From the NCBI GenBank assembly GCA_009767595.1, contig VSDK01018757.1:103362-167361 (forward strand): a stretch of DNA of 64,000 bases, read 5' to 3'. The notes beneath the pieces were generated by a model that was not told the DNA's origin, did not search any database, and saw only the letters and a list, made by a program, of their open reading frames with translations. Positions 54,313 to 64,000 of this stretch are shown here, in pieces. This DNA comes from Symbiodinium kawagutii (lineage: Eukaryota; Sar; Dinophyceae; Suessiales; Symbiodiniaceae). The position numbers were made by a program, and so were the translations under genes. The stretch's first letter is position 1. Every line of letters starts with the position of its first letter.

Positions 54313-56190
54313 TTTCGGCACCAAGGACTACGTGGAGTGCTTGCGGATTCTCCGTGGAGACAATTTACCAGAGGAGCAGTTGAGAAGCCGTTGTTGAGCC
54401 GCAACAGTTGACGTGCGTAGCCGTTTGGATGAGTCAAAGCTCTTCCTTTCCAACTTCCAACTTCAACAAGCTCCTTGTTCTTTTCCTAGTCGAAAGAAAA
54501 CAATTTTTCTCTAGGAGCGAGCGCAAGCCGTTGAGCACCTCTTCCAGGCGAAGGGAGAATGGAAACGGGAAAGAGAAAAGAGAAGAAAATGATATAGAAA
54601 ATGATATAGAATGTAGAAAAGATAGAATTTAGAATTTAGAATAGAAGAAAATATAGAGAGAAATGGAAACAAAATAGAAAAGAAAGGAAGAGAAACGGAA
54701 GAGAAGAATAGAGACAGAGAAGGAGAGCAAGCGAGAATAAATAGAAGGAGAGACAGAAGAGGGAGACAATGACGAATGATGGGACAAAAATAGAAAAGAA
54801 ACAACCATAGCGCGAAAGAGAAGAAAGTCAGGCGGACGAAAATTCCGCTTTTGATAGCAGATGTTTTCCAAGAGCCAAGGAGCGTTCCGACTTTTGCGGT
54901 GAAACAAGTTGAAAAAGGCACAAGTTTCAACGGACTTGTGCGATTCATTCCTTTCCTTCAGTGGAATCCTGCTTTCTTTTTATCCTGAAGGCATTTGTTC
55001 ATTTATTTCCAAGTTTATTTGATATTATATGAGTATGTATTTCTTGTATATTCTACTTTATTTTATAGATAAATATATTCATTCATTATATATAGATTAT
55101 TCTTCTTATATATATATATATATTATATTCATTCATTATATTATAATTCTCTTTATAATGTTATATTCGTTATATATCATTATTTCTTTCTATTTCTCCA
55201 TCTACACTTCGAGGCCTTGGGCACTGGCGACGCCGTGTCTCCGGATGATCTGAAGACGCGCTTCGACGCCTCCAGTGCTCCGCAGTGCCTGCTGCGGAGG
55301 CCACGAAGGGACGCCGCGGGCAGGGACAGCGCCCCGGAGACCACGAGCACCGCGAGGGAACTCCACGTGGGAACTCCTTGGGAGCTCTTTTCTCCATCTT
55401 TTATAGGTCTTTTATAGCTTTTTTGCCGGTTTTTTGCAGGTGTTACTCATTGAAAGGGATATGCTGATGCCGTGGTGCAGGAAAGATCCACGACAAGCAG
55501 AACAAGAATTCTTCGATGCTGTTGACTTCTTCTCGCAAGGCAGCAGAATGGAACATGTTCTCTTGCATCATGCATTGACGTGGGCGATGCATTTTGTGAT
55601 GCAAGAGATGTGTATGATTTTGAGATGTACTTACATTGTACATATTATTATGAAATGTATTGATGATATTACACATAATAGTGATATTTTTTGTTACATT
55701 TACGTTGTAATGATAATATTACACGTAATGTAAATATGTAGGATGTAGATGTAAATGAGAATACATAATGTAAATGTTATATTATTGTAAGTTCTTCTTC
55801 TCATCTCTCTCTTTGCATCAGCGGTGCGCAGGTGCTCCGTTTGAGTTCGACCGCTTCGACGAGTTCTTTCGGATGGTCTCCGCAGTGCACGAGGACGGCG
55901 TCCACGGTCACAGGGTCGTCCTACAGGGCGTCCTTCAGGGCGTCCTTCACGAAATCTTCACAGCGAAGTAACGGATGACTCAGCAGTTGAAGCAGTTGAA
56001 TGATTTAAGATGTATCAGATACAAAGTTGATGATTTAAGATGTATCTTTGGAATGCATTCGAAATCTTGATGAAATTTTCATTTTTTTTTGATGTCACTA
56101 TATAAGTTCCAGATACGAAGATTTTTTGAAGATTTTCAGGACGATGATGAGTTCCGGCTGATGACCACCAGCGCGTTTGATGTCCATTAG
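54313..56190 (+). CDS. EF-hand (calcyphosin-like) module D, C-terminal exons with stop
   Basis: Exons inferred: 54313-54358 (FGTKDYVECLRILRG), 54515-54547 (ERAQAVEHLFQ), 55214-55274 (ALGTGDAVSPDDLKTRFDAS), 55486-55539 (PRQAEQEFFDAVDFFSQ), 55832-55893 (APFEFDRFDEFFRMVSAVHE) and 56140-56190 (DDDEFRLMTTSAFDVH, then TAG). Junction phases agree: the one-base remainder after CAA at 55539 pairs with GT at 55832 to make Gly. The order matches the second half of calcyphosin: an AVEHLF..LG helix, a VSPDDLKTRFDAS loop and helix, a linker with Q.EFFD.VDFF, an F..FDEFF.MVSA helix, and a D.EF.LM...FDVH tail. The EF loop ALGTGDAVSPDD is degenerate. Donors include GA, GC and GT. This is the one unambiguous C-terminus of the EF-hand series; its 5' exons are not identified. 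Confidence 0.78.
55107..55125. repeat. (TA)n microsatellite
   Basis: Short pure TA run in the intron before the exon at 55214. Confidence 0.9.
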
Positions 56191-57393
56191 GGGTCGCCTC
56201 GGAAGGAGGCCATGGAAGGCTAGACAGTGGAAGGCTTTCAAAGTGGAAGGAGGCTTAGGCTTCTTTGAAGGAGGAAACTTAGGCTTAGAGTTTCGCTTAG
56301 AGTTTGAAGAGGAGGCTTCTTTGAGGCTTAGAGTTTCGCTTGGAAATGGTTTTGGAGGCTTTCCATTCGAGGCCTCTTTGAAGATTGATTTCGTTTCGAT
56401 TTCGTTTCTGCCGTTGGTTCAGTGCCGTTTCTGTTGGATTCGTTTCCATGCACAGCGTAGCCAATGCACTATCAGCCGCGGGCAAAAGATGCGGCAGCTC
56501 AGTGCAACTTGTTGACAAATCTTTTCCCCCAGCAATGCAACTCCGGTGCAACTCCTCTGCACTTTTCTTCTGCAAAGAAATCTAGAGGAGAAGAGGCAGA
56601 TGCCATGGTTGCAGCTGAACCTGTTGCCTTTGTTTTCTTGGCTGGAACTGCACCTTCAGCTTGAATAATTAGGGATTGGATTGGTTTTCTGTTTGGAATT
56701 TATTGGATCTTCACAATTCAACATTTTATTGAATTTTTGGATTGATTTTATTGGATCAATCTTCTTATTGGATGTTCACAATTCATTGGATTTTTGAAAT
56801 CTGTATCTTTTGTTGCCTTTGAAATCTGTCTGCAGCCTTCCGAGACTCAGTCTTGGGAGTTTTCAAACCCTCCTTATTGCCCCCCTGCGCCATGCTTAGT
56901 GTTGGAGTTTTGGAGGGGGTTGCATCTGCTTTGCCATCTAAAGAGAGGAGATTTTAGGTCCATGGAATCTTTGCAGCACTAATACATGCATCACTTCTCC
57001 AGACTGAATGCACTTCTCCTCTCAATTTCATGAGCATTTTTCAGGTCAAGAAATGGGCAGAGGCAAGACGAAAATCCAGGCGCACCTGGAATCGAAGACA
57101 CACACAATCAAATGCGACAAAGAAACATCTTCTTTCACATTTCAGCATTTCTATATGTTTCATTGATCCAGTTGATCCTTGATCCTTTTGAATCTTTTCT
57201 TTCGACATATCTTTTTCTCTTTATCCTTTGAACCTTTGACAAATCTTTCTCTCCCATATCTTTCTTTGTTTATCTTCTCTGTTTATCCTTAAAATCATTT
57301 CTTTCTCTTCCTTTCTTTATCCTTTTGATCCTCCTTAAAGTTATTTCTTTCTCTTCCTTTCTCTTCTTTTCTCTTCCTTTCATGGCCTTTGAG
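56191..57393. other. Region between EF-hand module D and the next exon group
   Basis: From 56200 to 56370 short imperfect repeats of GGAGGCTT and CTTAGAGTTTCGCTT occur. At 56604 an ATG opens MVAAEPVAFVFLAGTAPSA and stops; it could be a leader exon of the next gene. At about 57048-57090 a basic stretch (MGRGKTKIQAHLESK) follows CAG|G and may be an exon. From 57120 to 57380 the DNA is pyrimidine-rich (CTTTCTTTC), ending at an exon acceptor. Confidence 0.4.
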
Positions 57394-60300
57394 GTGCCCG
57401 AGTGTCGCTACGGCGCCGCTTGTACTCGGAGGTGCGCAACTTCATGGCCGCCAGTGACATGGCCAGTCTCAGACATCTCCTGCGCCAGGGACTGTGTCTT
57501 CAAGCACCCGCCAAAGCCAGCAAAGTCTGTCCCAGTCTCAATGAATTTCCACTTTAGAAATCTCATCTCAGATTTTGATCCAACTTCTGCTGTCTGGGCC
57601 TGTGGACGCTGGAGTTTTTTACTTTTTGTGTTCTTTGAATGGGAGGTCCGTCAATCAGTTCCTGAAAAATCCGACAAGGCGGTTCGTGATTTCCCTTCTT
57701 CAACGTTGTCAAATTCGGTCCCTGCAAACATCGACAGGTGTGCTTCGCATTCGTTGCGGGCAAATGTGCATTCGGACGCCAATGTCATGACAAGCATCCA
57801 GACGAGGCGGAAGAGATTGACAAAAGCACCAAAGAAGATGGCATGCATTGACAATGGTAAGTAACAAGCCATGCAGCGAATCAATGGCAAGGCATGGCAA
57901 GGCCTTCGGGCACTCAGTCTGTGAGGCCTCCTGCCAAACCATTAAGGAGCGCTACAGCAAGATTGACTGCCAATGGGGTCGGAATTGCAGAACCGAAGGG
58001 TTGGAGTTCCCAGTCGCTGTTGCAAGACAGAGAAAGTGCCCTTAGGGAGTGCCGTCTCGGGGCCACTTGATGCCTAATGATCACGGGAGCTTGTGCTGGG
58101 GGCAGTAGTAAAAACAGTGCACATCAGTTTCTTGACTTTTCTTGAAGGTACGTGGCCAGGAACACCAGGAACACTCGTTACATATTATGTCGCCATCTCC
58201 TTTTCTTTTTTCTTCTCTTTGTTCTCTTTGTCGATACTTTCAACTAGATACATTAAAAATCATTAAAATACATACCATCTACAAATTATTTATCTTATTT
58301 TTAGACTTATTATTTGTATTAAAACACACATCTTTTTGCATCTCGTTTTCCGTTCTGAGGTGTTTGTATCGGCATCCGAGCGACGAGCCCGTGGGTCCCG
58401 CCCTCACCTTGGAGCTGAAACCGCAGCCCGCAGCAGAGACCTCAGGGGAAGAATACAAACAGGAAGAGAAAACAAAACATAATATTTATAAATAATAGAT
58501 AATATATATATATATATAGTTATAAATAAAGAATATTTATAGATACTTTTTCTTGTTTTTTCCCACTAAGAGGGATCACCAACTCTTGAGCCATGTTTCT
58601 TTTTCCAGAAGAACTTGAAGAAGAGAAGAAGCTGAAAGATGCACAACAAAGACACTCAGAGTTTCTTTGTTTCTTATTTATTGAGTAGGACACTTGCTGT
58701 CTTGAGACGGAATTGTGCATAGACCAATGTGTCCACATGCAGAACAAATGGTCGACTTTCATCGAGGTCTATGCAGCGGGATATCCAGTTGAGAAGGAAT
58801 CGAAGGAGTCAAAGCTGGTTGAAAAGATTGTGAAGGAGTGGGAAGTGCCGTGAAGGGAATGCCGTGAAGGAAGTGCAGTGAAGGGAGTGCCGTGAAGTGC
58901 CTTAAGACTTTGACGAAAAGTGAAGCTATGTGAAGGCACTCCTTAAACATGGTGAACATTTGGCAATCTGTGGGGCTCAGGCATTTCAAGCGTTCCAAAG
59001 GTTGCCGTGGTTTTCACAGTAGGCTTGCCATGATTTCCTTCGCAAAAAGATCCTCATTCTTTAGATATGCTTTGCTGACAAAGGCTTTTTTGTTCTCAGC
59101 TCAGGGTTGGTTCGTGTCCTTTGGCGTGACCTCTCCAAAGGATCTGCCACTCCAAGTTCCCCTCGAAGAATTGGCAAATTTGGACTTGTCGAAGAGTCTT
59201 TTTTTTCTCGCAGCTCTGTGGATTTCTTGTGGGCTCTTCAAATCCTGTCTAATCTCGCTCAGCAACCTTTGACACCAATTTGCAAGGGAGTAGGATTTTT
59301 TTTGGGGAGTTTTGGATTTTCCATTTGTGGAACTATCTCTGCGACTTTGTTGCTTCTCTGTTTCTTTTTGTCTCTCCACTCCTGTACTTTTATGGTTTTC
59401 TGCTTTTTTGCTTTTCTGTTCCTTTGCTCTTCTGCATTTCTGCTTTTCTACGGACAACATCAGCCAGAGTAAAAAACTGTTCCTGTGCTCCCCTTGAGGG
59501 AGGCGCTTGTGCCCTCCCAACTTCCCTCCAGCGTAGTCAATTCGTTCATGACCCAAATTGTTACAGAAAATGTCAGGAAACAACAAACAATAGCAACCAC
59601 TACCCAACACAAGAACAGGGACTGCTCCACCTGCTCCTGCCCCTGGAGAATTCCAACAAGCGCTGCGGCAAGAAACATTAATGTTGTGTAAACCATGCAG
59701 CAAGAAGAGATGTTGCCCCCCAAACCGAAGTGTGAACTGAGAGGGTCACCCACAGAATACTGCGAGCATTTTGCGAAGTCAAAGGTGATACCTGCAAAAT
59801 CCTGCAATTTCCACCAGACATGAGAAGTGCTACCTCCAAAATGCAGTAAATACGAGGCAAAATGTGCCAAACATCAGCCGGCAATCAGAAGCGAAACAAA
59901 ACAACCAAAATCCCAGTTAATGTTCTATTGGTTTCGAAGTCTGAAAGTCTAAGGCCTCCCAAGAGACAGCCTGGTTTTGAAACCAATTGAGCAAAGCAAT
60001 GTCTCGATAATCTTGATTCACTGTAAGTAGTCATTGTATGTAGTTTGTAGATAAGTAAATCATTGTAAGTAGTCTAAGTAGATGTAGGAAGTCTAAGTCG
60101 TGCTAAGTCGTCATGTCGTAGTCTGTGGATGTCTGTAATCTTCCTCTGCTTAGATCTGAGCTCAGCGCTCCAGGACCGTGGTCCCTTGCTGCCAGAGCCG
60201 CGCAATGACAAGAACTCAGAGAAGCAAGGGACAAATCTCCGGAAGGAAGAAATCTCTATCTGTGAATATATTTATGTAAATGTACAACATATATTCTTTG

Positions 60301-61172
60301 CTATCTCTTTATTCACTCTCTCTATCTATCTCCTTGTCTTTATTTCTATGGAGGATCTCTTTGTTGTCGCCATCGTGAGATTTGAAAGTCTTGATTGGTG
60401 TAGTGTGTGGAATTTTGCATCAAATTTGCCAGTTCGAAGCATAAAGTGGACTCGCTCCATATTTGTTTTTTGAAATTGTGCAACTCACGTCTCTCGAGCG
60501 AGTCCCTTTTACAATCGCAACTGCAGAAGGTTCATTCCTCCACATCTCATTTCTGACGGAGACAGCAAACGGCACCAGTTCCATCACAAATCCGTGATTA
60601 CTGCATAAAGCAAAGTGACATCATTCCACTGCGAGCATCATGCCAATACTTTGCTAGAAAAAAAGAAGTGGCAAAAAACAAAGGATCAAATTCCTAAGAT
60701 TTTTGGATTGAGAAAACCGAAAAAACATCCAAGGCGCAGCAACTCCGAAACATCAAGGTGCGGCGTCACTGCAGCGACCATGGAACTCATCAGCCGATCT
60801 CTTTGCCAAGATATTGGAAGGGAATGAAGGTCATGGCAGAAATACGTTTTGTCTCTTGCCTTTTCATTGCACAAGCAGAGAGCACCCTCGTCTAAACTTA
60901 GACAAAGAGACTGGGAGGAGAAGGCTTTTCTTTGACAGAAAGGAAGCATAACGATGTTACTGCATATTGAGCAGCACATATTGATATCAATATTTTGACA
61001 CATGTATATAGATTTGTAGTGATAGATCTGCATTTATATCTATGTATTTATATCTATGTATTTATATGAATGCATGATTTCTTCGGTTTTTGTTGTCCTT
61101 TCAGGCCGAGAGCTGCTTGGAGAAACGCGATCGCATAGAACATGTGGAGGTCCGTCGCCATGAGGAGACGCG
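57394..61172 (+). CDS. Exon-like stretches of one or more unrecognised genes
   Basis: Likely exons on +: 57394-57524 (RVSLRRRLYSEVRNFMAASD, then MASLRHLLRQ), 58360 to about 58445 (LYRHPSDEPVGPALTLEL), about 58700-58775 (NKWSTFIEVYAAGYPVEKES), about 60154-60222 (LSSALQDRGPLLPEPRNDK) and 61105 to about 61172 (AESCLEKRDRIEHVEVRRHE). Each follows an AG and has coding-like codon use, but I could not join them in one phased frame, and no family is recognised. The first has the look of an alpha-helical, Arg-rich segment. They may be parts of one gene that ends with the exons at 62993-63273. The intervening DNA has no other signal. Confidence 0.35.
58500..58520. repeat. (TA)n microsatellite
   Basis: Pure TA run within A+T-rich intronic DNA. 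Confidence 0.9.
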
Positions 61173-62992
61173 ATTTTTTTCGATCCCATGGAATTCGAAC
61201 AGTTCGAAGGATCTTCAGATTCTCCAGAGTCCAAGCGCAATGTGACTTGTGCGTTTTGAACATGCCAAATCTGTTCTTCATTTGGCAGTAGCTTAAGCTT
61301 CTTTTTGCTTTCTGAGTATCTGAGCTTTCAGCTGAGTGTCTCATCGTGTGGAGGACCCAATCCAAGCCTTGGCCGAGCGGATGGTCCCTGCAGGGAGTCT
61401 CAGAGACCGCTTCCATGGGAACTTTCCGTCGCCAGCCTCGAGTTTGATGCATTTCATGTCTTAACTTCCTGTTGGACATGACAATTTCAAATGTCGCTTC
61501 AATTCCTGTTGACATTTCATTTGACAGTTTGTCAAGATGTTCTAAATGTCGCTTCCTGTTTGGACATGTCTAAATCGATCTTTGGTTAAAGATATTTTGA
61601 GCGCATAGCACATTGCTCATGTGATACAGCATGCACCCTTATTCCCTGTGCAGGATGAAGAGGCCCAGGACTGGACTTGATGTTTCGCTTCTTCCCATTT
61701 GATATTTGATTTTTTTGTATTTTTCTTTAAGATTTGAAACTTCAGAACTTGAAAGAAGATTAACAGAACTTGTTTCTTTTTTTGTAAGTGTGCTAAAGCG
61801 AGCCGAACATTGAGGCAAGCAGATTCAGTTGCGAGGCTTGAGATTCTCAAGATACCTCAGCACGGAGTGGGCTAGGAAGCATGTAGAGGGAAAGAAACAA
61901 GATATTTCAAGAGATGAGATTTCCTGTCAAAGATGTCGTAAAGAGAAAACACTATCCCCAAACGAAGCTCTCTTCATAGGAGAGGTACGAGACGGCACGA
62001 AAGCCGATATCAAGAGTTGTACCCGTGATCCCTCTGAGCTCTGTGATCGTTTAGGGTGCAAGATCTCAGCAGTTTCCTTGGCAGTCTCGTCATGAGATCC
62101 TGTGACTTATGCAAAATCCCTCAGCAAGAAATCAGTTTTTTCATGTAAGAGCCCTCTTAAGAGGACTTGTGGGATTTGTGCAAAAGCTTTGCATCCTGTT
62201 GAGCTTGCACAAGATGCAAACGATCTTTGTCAAAGCTCTGAAGGACAAGATCGTTTGATCTTAGCGATCTTGTTCTCCGTCAAGAGGACTTGTACAATGA
62301 GATCCAATTGGAAAAAACACTGAAGAACATCTCCGTCAGAGCTCTAGAAGGACTTGCACAAGATCCCTGGCAAGAGCCCTTCACGAGAGAGCTCTCTTAG
62401 AACAACTAGGGTAAGATCCCTCAGTAGGAGTTCCAGACAAGATGCTGTCAAAGACTTTGTTCAAGACACCTTCAGCTGATGTTTGAGCTGTGAGATCCTT
62501 CAAGAAAGCTCCTGGTCTCTTGAGCTCTACACGCGCTCCCCCAAGATGCACAAAAAAACGCACCTCCCAAAACCAGCACCTCCCAAAAGAGCTCTCCCAG
62601 CAACACTTTCGTGCGAACAAAATCAAAACCTTTGTGCGGAAAGTGTTTTGTGTTCCGCCTGAAGCGAACTCAAAACGTCAAACGTCGTTTCCCTCGCCGT
62701 GACCCCCGAGCTTGGCCATGCTCTTGAATTCGCGGCAACCTTAAGTGGGCGCCGACAGAGAATGTGTCCACAGTCTCGAAGGATCAAATGTTCTTCTTGA
62801 TTGGTTTGAGAACAGATTTGTTTATAAATTTTAACGTTATGTCAGTTTTGGTTTCGACTTCAATGTTTTCTCTTGATTTCTAATTTTGTAGAGCAAGCTT
62901 TTGCACTTAGCACTTTTCCTAGAGTCTGGTCAGGGCATTTTCAAAAACGCTTCCTCCTCTAAGATTTCATGAAACATGGTGACACCGCCAAG
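61173..62992. other. Region with dispersed short repeats, no clear gene
   Basis: A stretch at about 61373-61420 reads AERMVPAGSLRDRFHGN and could be an exon. From 62030 to 62600 short motifs recur irregularly: AAGAGGACTTGT, AAGATCCCT, AGAGCTCT and CAAGAGCCCT. They suggest a decayed local duplication. Confidence 0.4.
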
Positions 62993-63273
62993 TTCTGTAT
63001 CTTACATCGGCACTGTGCGACTATGAAAAAGTGATGCGTGTGAAGTTCTACCAGACCCAGCAAGATGAATCACGAAGCACTGCATGATGAGATGCATCCG
63101 AATCCGAATGAATCCGAATGAATCCCTTGACATTGCATCCATTCCATCATATTTTATCATATTCCATCGACACAGAGTCGTGCGAACTCCGTCAGCTTCA
63201 GGAGCAGGCCAGACAAGAACAGTTGGCTGCTACACTTCGTTGTATGGGCTTCGATGAGGAGCCAACTCTTTGA
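62993..63273 (+). CDS. Probable 3'-terminal exons of an unrecognised gene
   Basis: Two exons are likely: 62993-63060 (LYLTSALCDYEKVMRVKFYQ) and about 63176-63273 (ESCELRQLQEQARQEQLAA, then TLRCMGFDEEPTL and TGA at 63271-63273). The second is helical and Gln/Glu-rich, as in a coiled coil. Both start after AG. No domain is recognised, and the link to the exon-like stretches upstream is an assumption based on the common strand. Confidence 0.45.
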
Positions 63274-63611
63274 CCTAAGAATCGTATACAATTGGATCGA
63301 TCTACCATCCAATTGCTAAGATTTCACTTGGCACTTCGCTGAATATCTTTGTTTTCAAGGTTGTAACTAACCTTCAAAGATGATTTGTTCAAAGTTTAAT
63401 CTTATATAGTTTAAACTCTATTGAGTTATATAGACATCAATCTTATATATATATATATGGTAGCCCCCCCCAAAACCCACCCTTTTATCAAACATACTGG
63501 TATTTACAGCGTTTTATGCATATTTTTGTCTTACAAAAAAGACTAAAAAATTAAAAGAAATTGACCTCATAGGAGATCCCTCTATCATGCCTGTTGAAGA
63601 CTAGAAACCAA

Positions 63612-64000
63612 AAAAACAAAAACCAAAAAAACCAATATTTTGAGACTCTTTGGTGAGAGGCCAGTCCCAGAAACCAAAAAAACCTCGAGAAAACCAAAAA
63701 AACCAAAAAAACCAAAAAAACCAATATTTTGAGACTCTTTGGTGGGGGTCTGGGGGAAAAACCAAAAAAACCTCGAGAAAACCAAAAAAACCAAAAAAAA
63801 CAAAAAAAACCAATATTTTGAGACTCTTTGGTGGGGGTCTGGGGGAAAAACCAAAAAAACCTCGAGAAAACCAAAAAAACCAAAAAAACCAATATTTTGA
63901 GACTCTTTGGTGGGGGTCTGGGGGAAAAACCAAAAAAACCTCGAGAAAACCAAAAAAACCAAAAAAACCAATATTTTGAGACTCTTTGGTGGGGGTCTGG
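63612..64000. repeat. Tandem array with 79- and 89-bp periods, running off the window edge
   Basis: CAATATTTTGAGACTCTTTG starts at 63633, 63722, 63811, 63890 and 63969, giving spacings of 89, 89, 79 and 79. The 10-bp difference is a variable number of CCAAAAAAAC units. Between copies lie CTGGGGGAAAAACC and CCTCGAGAAAACC. All frames over it are repeat shadows. Its far end lies outside the window. Confidence 0.95.

Noticed and set aside
63551-63979. Minus frames with repeated FWFFWFSRGFFGF and + frames with repeated KPKKPRENQKN
   Set aside because: Shadows of the 79/89-bp tandem array.
1-64000. Search for tRNA, rRNA, CRISPR arrays, bacterial operons or ribosome-binding sites
   Set aside because: None was recognised by eye; the gene structure is eukaryotic, so bacterial signals are not expected. 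A tRNA could still be missed without a covariance search.

Overview
The window looks like nuclear DNA of a dinoflagellate, most likely a Symbiodiniaceae-type alga. Four observations support this. Genes are split into many tiny exons whose introns start with GT, GC or GA and end in AG followed by G. The recognisable host genes all lie on the + strand. An intronless gene with a ubiquitin-like N-terminus and RCC1-type repeats has a ten-base match to the 3' end of the dinoflagellate spliced leader just upstream. Large multi-ORF non-LTR retroelements are present.

Layout. Positions 1-1469 hold the end of a retroelement-like unit (a C2H2 zinc-finger ORF, then a coiled-coil ORF). About 4.2-15.9 kb holds a nearly complete gene for the mitochondrial branched-chain 2-oxoacid dehydrogenase E2 subunit, in about 28 exons; its lipoyl-domain segment is duplicated with its introns, so the protein is predicted to carry two lipoyl domains. 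An 11-bp minisatellite fills 17.0-18.4 kb. From about 19.1 to 56.2 kb lie short exons of calcyphosin-like EF-hand modules (19.1-20.0, 23.2-38.0, 41.7-46.1 and 54.3-56.2 kb). They may form one very long gene or a tandem series of paralogues; the only clear C-terminus is at 56190.

Two units sit between these modules. An 11.1-kb minus-strand retroelement (23358-34440) interrupts an intron of the second module. It has a candidate 12-bp target-site duplication, an A-tail and four long open frames. The intronless RCC1-repeat gene (50903-52303) lies between the third and fourth modules. From about 57.4 to 63.3 kb there are exons of one or more unrecognised + strand genes, and a 79/89-bp tandem array runs off the right edge.

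The most unusual object is the retroelement. Its 2271-residue protein reads, in order: RNase H, apurinic-type endonuclease, reverse transcriptase, C2H2 fingers, and a C-terminal domain with motifs resembling a DNA cytosine-methyltransferase fold. Exon boundaries were placed by eye from reading frame, splice dinucleotides and family knowledge, so they are predictions.
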